A DNA stretch of 64,000 bases, taken from NCBI GenBank assembly GCA_947650285.1, contig CANTFL010001335.1, forward strand, positions 62,001 to 126,000, in the 5' to 3' direction. How positions within the stretch are numbered: the stretch's first letter is position 1; each line of letters opens with the position of its first letter. Positions 34,838 through 46,100 of the stretch are shown here, in pieces. The notes under the pieces were generated by a model. The model saw only the letters and a program-made list of their open reading frames with translations, made no database searches and was not told the DNA's origin. Position numbers and translations under genes: made by a program. Origin of the DNA: Hyaloperonospora brassicae. Taxonomy: Eukaryota > Oomycota > Peronosporomycetes > Peronosporales > Peronosporaceae.

Positions 34838-36073
34838 ATGTCGGACAAGCAAAAGACAGCGCTCGTCGCGGCCTCCGCGGCCGTCGTCGGCGTGACGGCC
34901 AGTTCGTACCTCCTGCGTCGGGTCATGCGCCCCGTGCTCCACGCCCGTGCCGCCGCGTTCTTCACGCAGATGCTGGCCGACGCCGACATCCTCATCGACC
35001 GCGACATTCGCATCTACGACGAGGACATTTTCCTCGACTGGATGCACCGCGGCATGCTCGCGATCGGCGAGTCGTACATGGCCAAGAAGTGGGACGCCAT
35101 CATCCCGCTCGACCTTCTCCTCGCGCGGCTGCTCATGCTGCCAGCCGACAAGCGCCGCAAGATGTTCACGGCCTGGAACGCCAAGTTCATCGCACTGGGC
35201 GGCAAGATCTTCAACTACCAGTCGCCCTCGCGCGCGTGGATCGTCGGCGCGGTCCATTACGACCTGGGCAACGACTTTTTCAAGCTCTGGCTCGACCCGT
35301 ACATGCAGTACTCGTGCGCGTACTGGAAGGGCATTGACAATGAGCACGACCTCGATGCCGCGCAGCGCAACAAGTTGCACCTGATTGCCAGGAAGCTCAA
35401 GCTCGAGCCAGGCATGCGCGTGCTCGAGATCGGGTGCGGCTGGGGCGGCCTTGCTTGCTTCCTTGCAAAAGAGTACGGCGTCCACGTGACGGGCATCACG
35501 ATCTCGAACGAGCAGCTCAAGGGCGCGCGCGAGTGGGCCAAGCGCGAGGGCGTGACGGACCGCACGAGCTTTGAGTACTGCGACTACCGTGACATGCACG
35601 GCCAGTTCAACCGCGTCGTGTCGGTGGCGATGATGGAAGCAGTGGGCTACAAGAACTTGGACGCGTACTTCCGTGTCATCCAGCGCTGTCTCATGGACGA
35701 CGGACTTGCGCTTGTGCACGGCTGTGCCGCCAATCGCTCCATCGACGTTCCGATCCAGCTCTGGATCCTCAAGTACATCTTCCCCAACGGCTTCCTGCCG
35801 TCTTTTGCGCAGCTGCTGCTGTTTGCCGAGCGCAAGCTCATTGTCGAAGACGTCCAGAACCTCGGACCAGACTACGTCAAGACGCTCGGGTGCTGGCAGG
35901 AGCGCTACCAGAAGCACCTCGATGAGGGCAACATTGACCGCCCCGAGGTGTTTTGCCGCATGTGGAGCTTTTACCTGCAGTACTGCCTTGCCGGCTTTCG
36001 TGCGCGAACGGTTCAGCTCGCGCAGATTGTCTATTCCAAGAACCGCTATACCCGCTACGATGCCGAGCGATAG
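34838..36073 (+). CDS. Cyclopropane-fatty-acyl-phospholipid synthase, bacterial type
   Basis: One exon, 411 residues. It transfers a methylene group from S-adenosylmethionine to double bonds of membrane phospholipid acyl chains. The catalytic domain is recognisable throughout: HYDLGNDFFKLWLDPYMQYSCAYW, the SAM-binding motif VLEIGCGWGGLA, VTGITISNEQ, YCDYRDMHGQFNRVVSV, MMEAVGYKN (active-site Glu), LVHGCA, KYIFPNG-LPS, and FYLQYCLAGFRARTVQLAQIV. The N-terminus (residues 8-40) is hydrophobic and Ala/Val-rich, ending in RR, so it may be a membrane anchor or targeting signal. The length and motif order fit the bacterial CfA family (about 380 residues) plus that extension. Codon use is GC3-rich like the neighbouring host genes, so any transfer from bacteria is not recent. 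Confidence 0.94.
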   Translation: MSDKQKTALVAASAAVVGVTASSYLLRRVMRPVLHARAAAFFTQMLADADILIDRDIRIYDEDIFLDWMHRGMLAIGESYMAKKWDAIIPLDLLLARLLMLPADKRRKMFTAWNAKFIALGGKIFNYQSPSRAWIVGAVHYDLGNDFFKLWLDPYMQYSCAYWKGIDNEHDLDAAQRNKLHLIARKLKLEPGMRVLEIGCGWGGLACFLAKEYGVHVTGITISNEQLKGAREWAKREGVTDRTSFEYCDYRDMHGQFNRVVSVAMMEAVGYKNLDAYFRVIQRCLMDDGLALVHGCAANRSIDVPIQLWILKYIFPNGFLPSFAQLLLFAERKLIVEDVQNLGPDYVKTLGCWQERYQKHLDEGNIDRPEVFCRMWSFYLQYCLAGFRARTVQLAQIVYSKNRYTRYDAER

Positions 36074-36650
36074 ATGGCGGACGTTGGATTGCGGAAGGCA
36101 AACACGCGCACGCTGTCGTGGTCGCTAGAAGTGACAGGGGTAGAGGAGAGTGGCAGACGGGTTCTTGCGCTTGTGCATCGGTCCCAAGGTGGACTCAACG
36201 GGTGGTTGACTGACTCTGTCTGTAGCTAGCAACCTCGAAATATGAGCTAAGCAGAAATGGGGTCAAAGATGAACGAACGACTGGCGATGAAAACAAGTGA
36301 GGCGAAGTGTGTGTTGTCGTTACTGTCGTGGGACCAAAGTGTTCTGATCGTTTCGCACTGTTCGTTCCAACGTGCATTCCGTCCTACACAAGCCGCCAGT
36401 GCTTAATCCGTGTCTCATCCTCATGCTGGACCAACGTCTGTGAGAACGGTCGACAATATCCATCAAACGCCATCGTATGGAAACTGAGGGTAGGCACGTG
36501 TCTCGCTCAGGGTGCCAGAAGGCGTCACGCGCTACAAAAAGGTCAAGCTAGGACAGCCAAAGCTTGATCAGCCACTGCAAAGCAACGCTCCATCATGAGC
36601 AACTCGATTCGTTCACACGGTACTTACTCGCCCTCTTCCTCTATTTGCGT
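36074..36650. other. Convergent intergenic region
   Basis: About 0.6 kb between the converging cyclopropane synthase and four-span membrane protein genes. Open frames here are short and unsupported; the sequence should hold both 3' untranslated regions. Confidence 0.5.
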
Positions 36651-37697
36651 CTACCATTCCGGTCGACCACCGCGCAGTTGCTGCCGGCGTTCCTGTTCGA
36701 GAGCATCGCGAAGGACGACCTTGCCAACCACGTAGACGCCAGTCGCCACCATACCGTAGATCGCGAATAAATACGAGGCCACGACGCTCGCCGCCCCGAT
36801 AAAGCCAAGCACGACAAATGTCGCCGCACTGAGTGGATCAGGCTGGTACGAAAACACCATGTTCACGAGCGAGAAGAAGAAGTAAAAGAGCGCACCCAGC
36901 AGTCCCGTCGTGAAATTCATCACGGCCACAAAGACCCAATTGAGCACCATGCTCAGCACGTCTTCATCTCGAGCCGACAAGACCCGCATGATCATGTGGT
37001 AAAAAGTCTGCTGCTGAGCAAAGAGCTTGCCCTTTTCAAACGCACTCCAGAACCGCGCCCGGACGTCAGCTAGACCAAAGTCGGACCAGAGACCGACATA
37101 CGATCGAGCCTTCTTCATCTTGTCTTCCTGTTCCTGTTCCCTCCTCGAGAGCTCAGCTGCCCACTTGTCGGCCTCGGACTGGCGCTGATGCACCAGCGTC
37201 TTGTACGGCTCGCGGAACCGCCAGAACCAGACTTTGGCTTCGTCTGCATGGGCTTGAGCTCCAGTGTACTTGGCATGAGCTTCGTGGTACTCGGGCATAT
37301 TGGCCGCCTCAACAACCATTCCTTCATACGTCGCCTTCATCTCCGGTGTAACAGTCCGTAGTCCCGGAGCCAATAGCATAAAGAAGAGCCCGACCGCCCA
37401 GAGCACGAACCCGAGACGAACTTTGGGCGACTTGAGAGCTCGACCGGCGACTGATTTGACGAGCGCAACGCCGATATCTGTCTCTGTATCGCCGTAACGC
37501 GTTTGCTGCACAGCCTCAGACGCTGCAAATGGCATACAAAGGAGCGACGAGTTAACGTATCGAGCGATGGACAACGAGATAGAACGGAAAAAAAGGACAG
37601 CGTGGAGACAAGACGCTGACACAGCATATCAATGGAAGAGGAGGGACGACGTACCGTCGAAACGCGCGCTGCTGTGGTGGTCAGGTCGACGCCGCAT
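36651..37697 (-). CDS. Four-span membrane protein of unknown function
   Basis: Two exons, 37655-37697 and 36651-37522, joined in phase 1 across a 132-bp intron, give 304 residues. An alternative ATG at 37535 lies inside what reads as the intron acceptor, so the two-exon model is preferred. A span at GFVLWAVGLFFMLLAPG is followed by a long charged loop with coiled-coil character (KWAAELSRREQEQEDKMKKA). Three closely spaced spans follow: WVFVAVMNFTTGLLGALFYFF, AATFVVLGFIGAASVVASYLF and the adjoining IYGMVATGVYVVGKVV. The tail is short and basic. I do not recognise the family. Confidence 0.75.
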
Positions 37698-38667
37698 TCT
37701 TCTCCACGGGTTTGTCGATGTGCGTTACAATGGACTGCGCTAAATGTGGTTTAAGCTGTTCAAATTCTAGAAGCTGTGGGGTTTGGAGCGTTGAGGGGCT
37801 GGACTTTGATGGATTTGAAAAAGGTGGGTGACCTGATATTAGGGACGTCAGTTGCGCTCTATTTGACATGCGACGCTACTTCTTCAGAGTTCATGGCAGT
37901 TACATTGTCGCACCTGCACAAGCTGAACGATTACAAAAGAGGCCGATGCAACGAGTGGAATTGCTGTAACCACAGACATCCTTCGAAATAATATGACAGG
38001 GTCCGCGTACGCTGCAGAGATAAATGGACACGACGGTGACACCAAATTAACAGATGATACTGTCATTGCCATGGCGACGCTAGAGGTCGATCTGTGTTTT
38101 TTTCATCCTCCCTAACTTTCTAACGTCTGCATATATTGCTTGACAAACTTCATTTGACGGACCTCTCTACGTGCATTGGACACGCCTCTGCTAACAAATG
38201 ATCGCAGTTCGCACGATCAGAACTTCAAGCAAATAATACAAAATTTAGGAACTAATCCTTGGTCCCCCATTAATAAGCTCAAAATCAACGAGTAATTTTT
38301 ACACTACCCCACATGTCTTCCATCTGCGCTGCAACTATACCAGGCCAAGTTATAGATGGCACACGTCCAGTCCGTGTGTCGCCGTGTGCTGATCCCACAT
38401 GTCTTCCGCCTCTCCGCGTACCACCAATCAAGTTATCAGAATAACAGCCAATCAGGCGAGGTCGGACCTTACCCTGTAACAACAGGTCTTGCAGTTGACC
38501 GTCCAACCCCCAAGCACCTGTGAGAAGTGACATATTCTAACAATGCCATTATATGAAAGACAAAATAACGGCATCACACCACTCGGGACAACCAGAGAAT
38601 AGAAGAAAAATAGACAACCTCAGCGCCTATTTATACATTATTTGAGTTCTATCGATTACTGCTCTAG
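37698..38667. other. Intergenic stretch with dispersed repeat
   Basis: No gene recognised. The part 38301-38545 is related to 24650-24840 (shared CA-TCAGG-GAG-TCGGAC and TTACCC-GTAACA blocks) and contains a CACACG-CGTGTG hairpin. It probably derives from the same retroelement class. The remainder shows nothing I can name. Confidence 0.45.
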
Positions 38668-39105
38668 TGTGACGGGGTAGCCCGTTACATGAAATCGCCG
38701 TTGTGCGAAATGGTAATTAAGAATATTAAGTTGGGCATTCTTTTAACAATGTCAATAGTTATAGTGATATTGTTGAGATGACTTAAAAGTCTACTCATTG
38801 GTTGATATTGTGTTTACATCAACCCACCGATCGCTGCTAGACGCGCGCAATGGGTGGTGAGTAGACATGCATTTAGTTATATTAATATGCTTAAGTCGGG
38901 TCAATAAGAGAAACGAGAGATATAGGACCTTAATTATATTAAATAAAAAGTTTTACTTTTTATACAACTAGATTCTTGCCTTAGTTGTTTACCCTTCCTC
39001 TGTATTTTGTCTATACCTACAGGCAAGGCACATACCTTCACTGTTGTCAGTGAAAGTTACCTCCGCATTGGTGTTCCAGTACGAAGTGACCAGTGCCCCG
39101 TTACA
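38668..39105 (+). mobile_element. Solo LTR of the Ty3/gypsy family, TSD TCTAG
   Basis: The sequence begins TGTGACGGGG and ends CCCCGTTACA, and is flanked by direct repeats TCTAG (38663-38667 and 39106-39110). Blocks shared with the LTRs of the intact element include GCCCGTTACATGAAAT, CATTGGTTGATAT, CAACCCACC and GACGCGCGCAATG, in the same order and orientation. It is 438 bp against 391 bp and clearly diverged, so it is an older or sister family. An internal element was lost by LTR-LTR recombination. Confidence 0.92.
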
Positions 39106-41511
39106 TCTAGGATTTATGCGCCTACAACTTATACGCGCTAGACAATGACAAACACAAACGAGATGAAATGAGATTAGTAGTGAGTACGTGTGCAGCAGTA
39201 GACGTCATGAACACGCGTGAAGACCTGCTTATTTATTTGTAATCGAAATGCTAGATCGTGCGAGCGAAATTTGGTAGAAGCATCATTTGGTAAAGCATTC
39301 ATTGTCGCACTTCTTTTTTTGTAATTATCCTAACATAATGTAGAAAGTAGGATGAACACGAGCTCAGCATTGGTGTTAATGTGAGATAGAGTGATAATTT
39401 CTATGCTATGGTCGCAAGCAGCAGCGAAAGTATCGCCGACGTGTAATCCCGCCATCAGCAAAAGCACAACATGTATCAAAAAGTTTGCGTCACGGGAACA
39501 TGCCTAACTCATTAAGACCTGATTAACGTTTTACCGAGCTCATGACAGTCGCATTGCGTAGCAAGTCTTTTGCCAGCGTTCGCCGCTACTGATGTATGAA
39601 AACGCAGATATTATTGATTAAATTTGTAAATGCAGTGTGGTATTCTCCGTGGTTCATGATGATGTAACTAGCGCACGTGACCTCATTCGCCAGTAGTCAT
39701 ATGTTCTTCAGTCAAATTTTGAAACATAACCTATCATTTGAGGTGGTGCAATAGCATTTCTGAAGCTTTTGCCATGTCGTAAGTGATCACGATCAATATT
39801 GGATCCACTACACACTCCCTGCACCTGTTTACATAACGATAAAACAGGTATATCATGGTGTAGTTCAAGATTTATGATGTAAACATCTGCCACGAAGCGG
39901 GCGTGTCGAAGTTGCCGCCGTTTTGCCTGTAATAGGGCACGATTCTTACCCGATAACATTGAGCCCGAGCACTGTTGAAGATGCAAGAGTCTGTACGCTC
40001 CCAAATCCCACGTACTCTTAAGGCGAGCAGAGCAAGTAAATAACCTAATCAATAGTTGCTTGATCAGGGAAGGGAGGTAAACTGTATATCGAATATGATT
40101 AATTTCCCCGAATTCGTCTTCTTTATCGTATAAACAATAAATCAAGCTTCCGAATAAGAATTTTACTCGCTACCCCGTGCGCACGTCTAACTTTACTTTC
40201 TACGTCGCTTGAGCCAATTCGCAGATCGTCAAAATATATACAGAGCAGGTACTAGCTTGAGGCAGATACCGCGCACGACGGATATTCACCTCCAGTATAT
40301 TTGCTCCCGATAGGGAGGGATTGGGACAACCCCCTCCTCTCGAAGATCTTCCAGGTAAACGCTACGCCCCCGACTGTCTCTTTGGTGCCGGCATACACGT
40401 GGGCGGCCATAGTCGTGCTCCGTACACTCATCCCCACGAATCTAAGCCTCAGGACTGACATGAGCTAATGATAAAGCTTGAAGTAATATGCATTTTCCTG
40501 TTGGCTTGTATATGTTTTGTTTTACAATTGATAGCTAATGGAACGGTCTTCCCAGACGCGACTCCCAGATTCTAGCCAAGATGAAAGGTGACACTTTCCG
40601 CGCGAGTAAAGGAGGTACAAAGCAAGATAACAAACATCAATCTCACTTCTCATTTTTTTACCAAATTAATAAGCGGTTCGTCTATCAGCTTAGGGTCGTA
40701 CCCATCAAAACCCGTCTGCATGCCAAAGGTTGTCAAGACTCTCTGAGAGCTCACCTGAGCCGATTATTCTCGCAGGACAGGAGCGTACCAGTAGCCCGAG
40801 TGTCCGGTCTCAAATAGACTGATGCGATTACGTAAGTCGAATTTTGTTGGAAGCTGAAGGACGTACGACGAAAGGAGCCGACAACAGTGGTATAAGCTAA
40901 GACGTGCGCTGTCAAGTGAAGTGCATGGATGGTATGTAATTTGAAGAGTAAAGCCAGGCATCAACTGGGTCATCATGTATATTGGCACCAGCAGGACATC
41001 GATGCAGAGCAGCAAGAGTCTGTAGCTTGTGTTTCTAGCTTTACTAATTATCAATCATTTTTAAATTACCTCATATAAAGCACCGTGACTATCTTAGACA
41101 ATTTAGTTGCTAATAGAGTTGGTGGTCTTCTCGCCGTCGCTTTCTCCTCAGGATCTCTATGTTACTCTACAAGCAGGCATAAATGCGTAACACGGGTACG
41201 GTCAAGTGAAGTATGGCGAGCTACAATTGAAAATTAGATTTACCCGAGTACGTTCGCCTTCCAGTGCGCGCTAACCTGCTACTGGTGGACAAGAAAACTT
41301 TCCCTACCCATCGAGGACAAGAAGTGGGATGGTTTCTTGATCTCCTTAAACAGATATTTGTCACCCACCCGGTGATCGCTACTACACTGGTCACAGGCCG
41401 TGAGAACGATTTGAAAGGAAATGGGTTGTCGCCATGTGGAATTCAAAAGAGATCATTCGCAAGCTTGCCAACGGACATAAATAGGCTACGGTTCTCGCTC
41501 CCAACCAGTGG
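39106..41511. other. Intergenic stretch, no gene recognised
   Basis: About 2.4 kb of AT-rich DNA. The longest open frame is 39708-40145 (minus, 145 codons), with no known motif. The last 300 bases lead directly into the insertion site of the Ty3/gypsy element and may belong to the LINE relic that continues beyond it. Confidence 0.45.
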
Positions 41512-41516
41512 GCGCA

Positions 41517-41907
41517 TGTAACGGGGCAGCCCGTTACATGAAATTGTCACTTTAAGGAAAGTGACAATAAAGAATATAAAGATGGATATTCTTTAAAACA
41601 ATATCACCAAAGTGGTGATATTAAAGGGTCGACCAAAGGGTCTGTTCATTGGTTGATATCGTGATGATATCAACCCACCAATCGCCGCAAGACGCGCGCA
41701 ATGAGTGGTGACGAGACGTCACCATACATGCAGTTATATTAGTATAATTGAATTAAGTCAAACGAAGAGACAGTAGTTTAAAGACTTAATTTATTAATAT
41801 AACAGTTCTACTTTTACCCTACCTACGCTTCCTCGCTTGCCACGTGTACGTCTGTCGGGGCACTCAAAACCCTTGCGTTAAGTTACGCAAGGGTGTGCCC
41901 CGTTACA
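41517..41907 (+). repeat. 5' LTR
   Basis: 391 bp, starting TGTAACGGGG and ending CCCCGTTACA. Internal short hairpins follow one another: GTCACTTT-AAAGTGAC, AGAATAT-ATATTCT, ATATCACC-GGTGATAT, TTGATATC-GATATCAA, GGTGACG-CGTCACC and CCTTGCGT-ACGCAAGG. The 5' LTR should drive sense transcription of the element. Confidence 0.97.
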
Positions 41908-41909
41908 CC

Positions 41910-41918
41910 TGGTAGCAC
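41910..41918 (+). other. Primer binding site, initiator-tRNA-Met-like
   Basis: TGGTAGCAC begins two bases after the 5' LTR. TGG pairs with a tRNA CCA end, and the first eight bases fit the 3' end of eukaryotic initiator tRNA-Met, a common primer for Ty elements. The match weakens after that. Confidence 0.6.
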
Positions 41919-41951
41919 TTTGTAGTCCTTCCAAGGACCACATCATCCAAC

Positions 41952-43106
41952 ATGAACATGTTGGATGAAGAAGACACCTTTCACGCCACGCGTGAAGGGT
42001 TTACCCATTTGAGTGACATCGAATGGGGTGCGGTAGAACGAATGAGTTCTACCGTAGGCGAACTCGTCGTCAGCACCATGTTGGAGTCTCTAGACAGAGA
42101 CCAACAACATGCCGCTATCGCCAAGTTCATTCAGAATGAACTTGCTCTCGAGAGGGAGAAAGTAGCCTTGCTTCACCAGCAAGGCTCTCAACAGGCCGAG
42201 CAGTTGAGAGAACTCGGTGCTCAACAGACGGAGCTGTTGAGACAGCAGCAATTCCATGCTGCTGTGGGCGGGACGGCGCATGCGCGTCGTCCCGAAGTCA
42301 TGAAAGTCGACATCTCCAAGTACAGTGGAGTCCCGGAGGACTCCCTGTTACTATGGTTTGTCGAACTCGACAGAGCCCTAAGGGCTCGTCGCGTCGAAGA
42401 TGAGCAAATGAAACTCACATTTGCTCAGACCCACTTGGCAGGGCGTGCCAAAACTTGGTCCCTGGGACTCGAGAGTAGCGACCCAAATGTGTTTAGGTCG
42501 CTAGATGACTTCAAGTCCCGGCTCAGACAAACGTTTGAGCCGCCACGTGCTGAGTTCAGGGCTCGCTCAGAGCTCCTGAAACTCAAGCAGGGTAAGCGTG
42601 ATGTGCACGCTTACGCACAACATATACGACTCCTTGCGAGTAGTATAACTGCCAACCCAGTACATGAACACACGTTGATTACGGTGTTCATGCAAGGGCT
42701 CGCAGAAGGGCCCGTCAGGAGCCACCTGTTCCGCCTTGAGCTGAATACGCTTGAAGAAGCGATATCAGCCGCGGAACAGGAAGACTTTAGCATGAGACAG
42801 GCTCATGCTAGCTCAAACTCTTACCGTCCACCGAGACGACAAGAGATCGGAGGTCCAGAACCAATGGACCTCTGCTATGTTGAGAGCGAGAGACCTCGCT
42901 CTACAAACAACAAGCGATTGCAGAGGTGCAATCGCTGTCAGAAGTTAGGGCACTACGCATACGAGTGTAGTGCTCCACGCCCAGTACCAAACAGTACTGA
43001 GCGAAATGGACGACCTTTTGCCAGAAAGGGCAATGGGCGTGGGTCCAGCGCTGTTGCGAAGCCGCAACAGCGAGACGGACCATCAAAAAATGGTCGGGGT
43101 CAGTAG
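41952..43106 (+). CDS. gag: Gag polyprotein of the Ty3/gypsy element
   Basis: 384 residues. The central region (WFVELDRALRARRVEDEQMKL through the LKQGKRDVHAYAQHIRLL segment) is the retrotransposon gag capsid domain. A CCHC zinc knuckle, CNRCQKLGHYAYEC, lies near residue 326, followed by a basic tail for RNA binding. The ATG lies inside an 11-bp stem (41944-41954 with 41957-41967). More than twenty short perfect inverted repeats occur within these 1155 bases. It ends TAG, five codons after a slippery site that would shift ribosomes into pol. Confidence 0.95.
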   Translation: MNMLDEEDTFHATREGFTHLSDIEWGAVERMSSTVGELVVSTMLESLDRDQQHAAIAKFIQNELALEREKVALLHQQGSQQAEQLRELGAQQTELLRQQQFHAAVGGTAHARRPEVMKVDISKYSGVPEDSLLLWFVELDRALRARRVEDEQMKLTFAQTHLAGRAKTWSLGLESSDPNVFRSLDDFKSRLRQTFEPPRAEFRARSELLKLKQGKRDVHAYAQHIRLLASSITANPVHEHTLITVFMQGLAEGPVRSHLFRLELNTLEEAISAAEQEDFSMRQAHASSNSYRPPRRQEIGGPEPMDLCYVESERPRSTNNKRLQRCNRCQKLGHYAYECSAPRPVPNSTERNGRPFARKGNGRGSSAVAKPQQRDGPSKNGRGQ

Positions 43107-43124
43107 GGGCGGAGCGCCCTACTG
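43085..43124 (+). promoter_or_regulatory. Gag-pol -1 ribosomal frameshift signal
   Basis: A slippery heptamer, A AAA AAT, occupies 43085-43091 in the correct zero-frame phase (TCA AAA AAT). After a 9-nt spacer, an 8-bp stem CAGTAGGG/CCCTACTG forms (43101-43108 with 43117-43124) and includes the gag stop codon. Pol is in the -1 frame and stays open back through this site, as required. The pol frame has no ATG at its start. Confidence 0.75.
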
Positions 43125-46100
43125 ATCCAGCAACCTCAAGAGAATTTGCAAATCTCTTGACGAAAGTTGCTCCAGATACACAATCATTGTGTGTCTCTGC
43201 ACCTGGTGATGACGTTTCGCTCATCACCTTGAAGTTGGAAGCGACAAATGATTTGTCGCTTCGTGCCCTAGTAGACTGTGGGGCGTCGAACAACTTTGTT
43301 CGTCGCCAGTCACTAGAGGGTCGTAGGCTCAAGTTCGTTGAGCGCGACATTCCCCTCACAAGGATGACGGTGCGCCTTGCAACAGGCGCATCGATAACCG
43401 TTGAGAAACGTGTAGTAGGAATCCACTACACGTTAGAGGGCGAACAGTACGATGATGACTTCATCGTACTAGATCTGGATGACAAATTTGATGTCATCCT
43501 GGGATTACCTTGGCTCAGAAAGTACGAGCCAAGAGTGAGCTGGCAGCATCGATCCGTGAAGATGCCTGCTGCTTGTTCATCAGATGGCCATCTGATGAAC
43601 ATCTTGGAGCGTCCACAAGCGTGTGGATGTTCTGCGAGTGAGTGCGATGGCCTCACTTGCGGTACGGTCGTTAGCACGACTGCACAAGATCACAGTGTAG
43701 TTGATCACTACACTGTGGAGCAAGCTCCCGGCGGCTGTACAGAAGTACAGGCTGCGCCGAAGGTCCACCACTCGAATAAGTCGAGTGGACCGGGACATGG
43801 ATGCATGCCTAGCGGGCAGCATCTTAGAAGAAAGAAGTCTGTTGCCCCCAAGGGGCAACATGGAAATCCTAGGTCGACTGGAGAGTCGACCGTAGAGGAT
43901 CGGTTCCTGACTGTGGTTGCACAGCCACAGTCGGAAGACGTCGAGGGAATAAGTCCCCACGTACTTGAGGAAGGAATTCCTCAAGAGTCGCTTGCTGAGG
44001 GATTAGGCCCTCAGCAACCTGTGGAAGCAAGTTCCCAGGAAGAAACCGAGACGTTGAACGTCTTGGTTAATGACGGATCAAGCGTAGGCGCTTATACGCT
44101 TGATCTGATTGTGCCTCCGAAGTTGACTTCGGAGATAACTCAGTTGCCAACGCTAGAACCGAAACGGTTCTTGCGTGATCTGCGTAGTGGCAAAGTCAAG
44201 CAGATCTGCATACTCGTCACAGAGGACGAGTATGTGACCGACATTCGGTCGGCAACAGTATTTGCTGAGAACGAACGGGTTCTCAGCAGCTCATCGATGG
44301 ACGAAAGTGTCCTCGATGAGAAGACTCGGATTGAGCGATACGCGTCCCAATCCTGGGAGTCACTTCAGGCAAATCCTTTGTATAAGGATTTGATCGAATT
44401 CAGGGATGTGTTCCCTGAATCCGTACCTTGCGAGTTGCCTAAGGACAAAGGCACTCGACACGAGATCGAGCTCAAACCGGGCTCGAAATACTGTGTCATG
44501 AAGCAGTGGCCACTGCCTCGTGAACAAGTGATAGCGATCGACAAGTTCTTTGCCGATCGCTTAGCAGCGGGCCATGTGAGGGAATCAACATCCCCTCACA
44601 GCTCTCCGACCTTCTGTGTGCGAAAGGCCACAGGAGGGTGGCGGATAGTGCACGCATTCAACAAGTTGAATGCTGCAACGGTACCGGCTCAGACGCCGAT
44701 ACCGAGGAAGGACGTAATCATAGATGGTATGTCAAAGAGTACCATCTTTTCGTCCATGGATCTGATGGATGGATTCTATCAGATCCTGATGCGTGAACGG
44801 GACGTCCCGTTCACGGCAGTGAGTACCCCCAGCGGGATGCTGTGGGAGTGGCTAGTGATGCCACAGGGGCTGAGTAATGCCCCTGCAACATTCAACAGAT
44901 GTGTAACAAATCTGTTGAGACCGGTGCGAGACTTCGCACCGAGTTACTTCGACGATGTGTTCGTCCATAGCCGAGCTATGGACGGAAAGACGGACGTTGA
45001 AGTTCACAGAACTCACGTTCGTCAGGTTCTTCAACTTATGCGCAAGCATAAGTTGTACGCCAACCTCAAGAAGTGTATATTCGCGGCTAGCGAAATACCA
45101 CTTCTTGGGTGCATCGTGGGTAAACACGGCGTACGCCCTGATCCCGAAAAGATCAAGGCGATCACCGACTGGCCAGTGCCAGTCGATGTCAAGGGACTAA
45201 GGAAGTTCCTTGGTCTTGCGGCGTACTTGCACAAGTACTCGCGCAACTACACCGAGATGACTGTTCATCTTTCTTGCTTGCTCAAGAAAAATGTCAAGTG
45301 GTCATGGAACGCTGAGTGCCAGCGTTCCTTTGAAGGTATCAAGCGGAGCTTGATGCAATCGCCGATCTTGGCGATTGCAGATCAGGACAGACCATTTCAT
45401 GTGGTCTGTGACGCCAGCGATTTCGCAATCGGCTGTGCGTTAATGCAGTTCGATGCAGATGGCGCGGAGCGCGTCATCTGTTATCAGTCGCGTCAGCTGC
45501 AAGCAGCTGAGCGTAATTACCCAGTGCATGACAAGGAACTCCTTGCCATGAAATACGCACTGGCTAAGTTTCGCGTCTATCTCTTGGGAGATAGACCGTT
45601 TGTTGTCTACACGGACCATGCGTCATTACGCACGGCCGTAAACAGCCCACACCTCTCGCAAAGAATGGCGAGGTGGCTGTCTTTCTTCGCGGAGTATAAC
45701 TTCTCCGTGGAGTATAAACCGGGACGACTCAATGTCGTCGCGGATGCTCTTTCGCGCCGGCCCGATTTCGAGCCGGACGCACAATCCAACAGTGAGGATA
45801 AGCCCACTGTTGCGACACTGTCAGTCAGTGTCCCGTCGTCAAGTTTACTTGACGACGTACGAAAGGCATACGCGGAAGATAAGGATCTTCTGCGATTGAT
45901 GGATCATCTGGTGAATCCATCCAGTAAATCCATGAGGGATTTACCGGCTTTGTACCGATCCTCATCGGATCGGTATAGTACACGCAACGGATTGCTGTAC
46001 TATACAGCTGTTGCCGACGACACGCCTCGTGTCGTCGTACCCGCTCATCATGATTTGCGGTTGCGCATCATGTACGAGTGTCACGATGCCCCAACAAGCG

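Noticed and set aside
34778..35917. 379-codon minus-strand frame antisense to cyclopropane synthase
   Set aside because: Composition dominated by Val, Ala, Arg, Asp and Glu, with no motif, mirroring the well-supported synthase on the plus strand.
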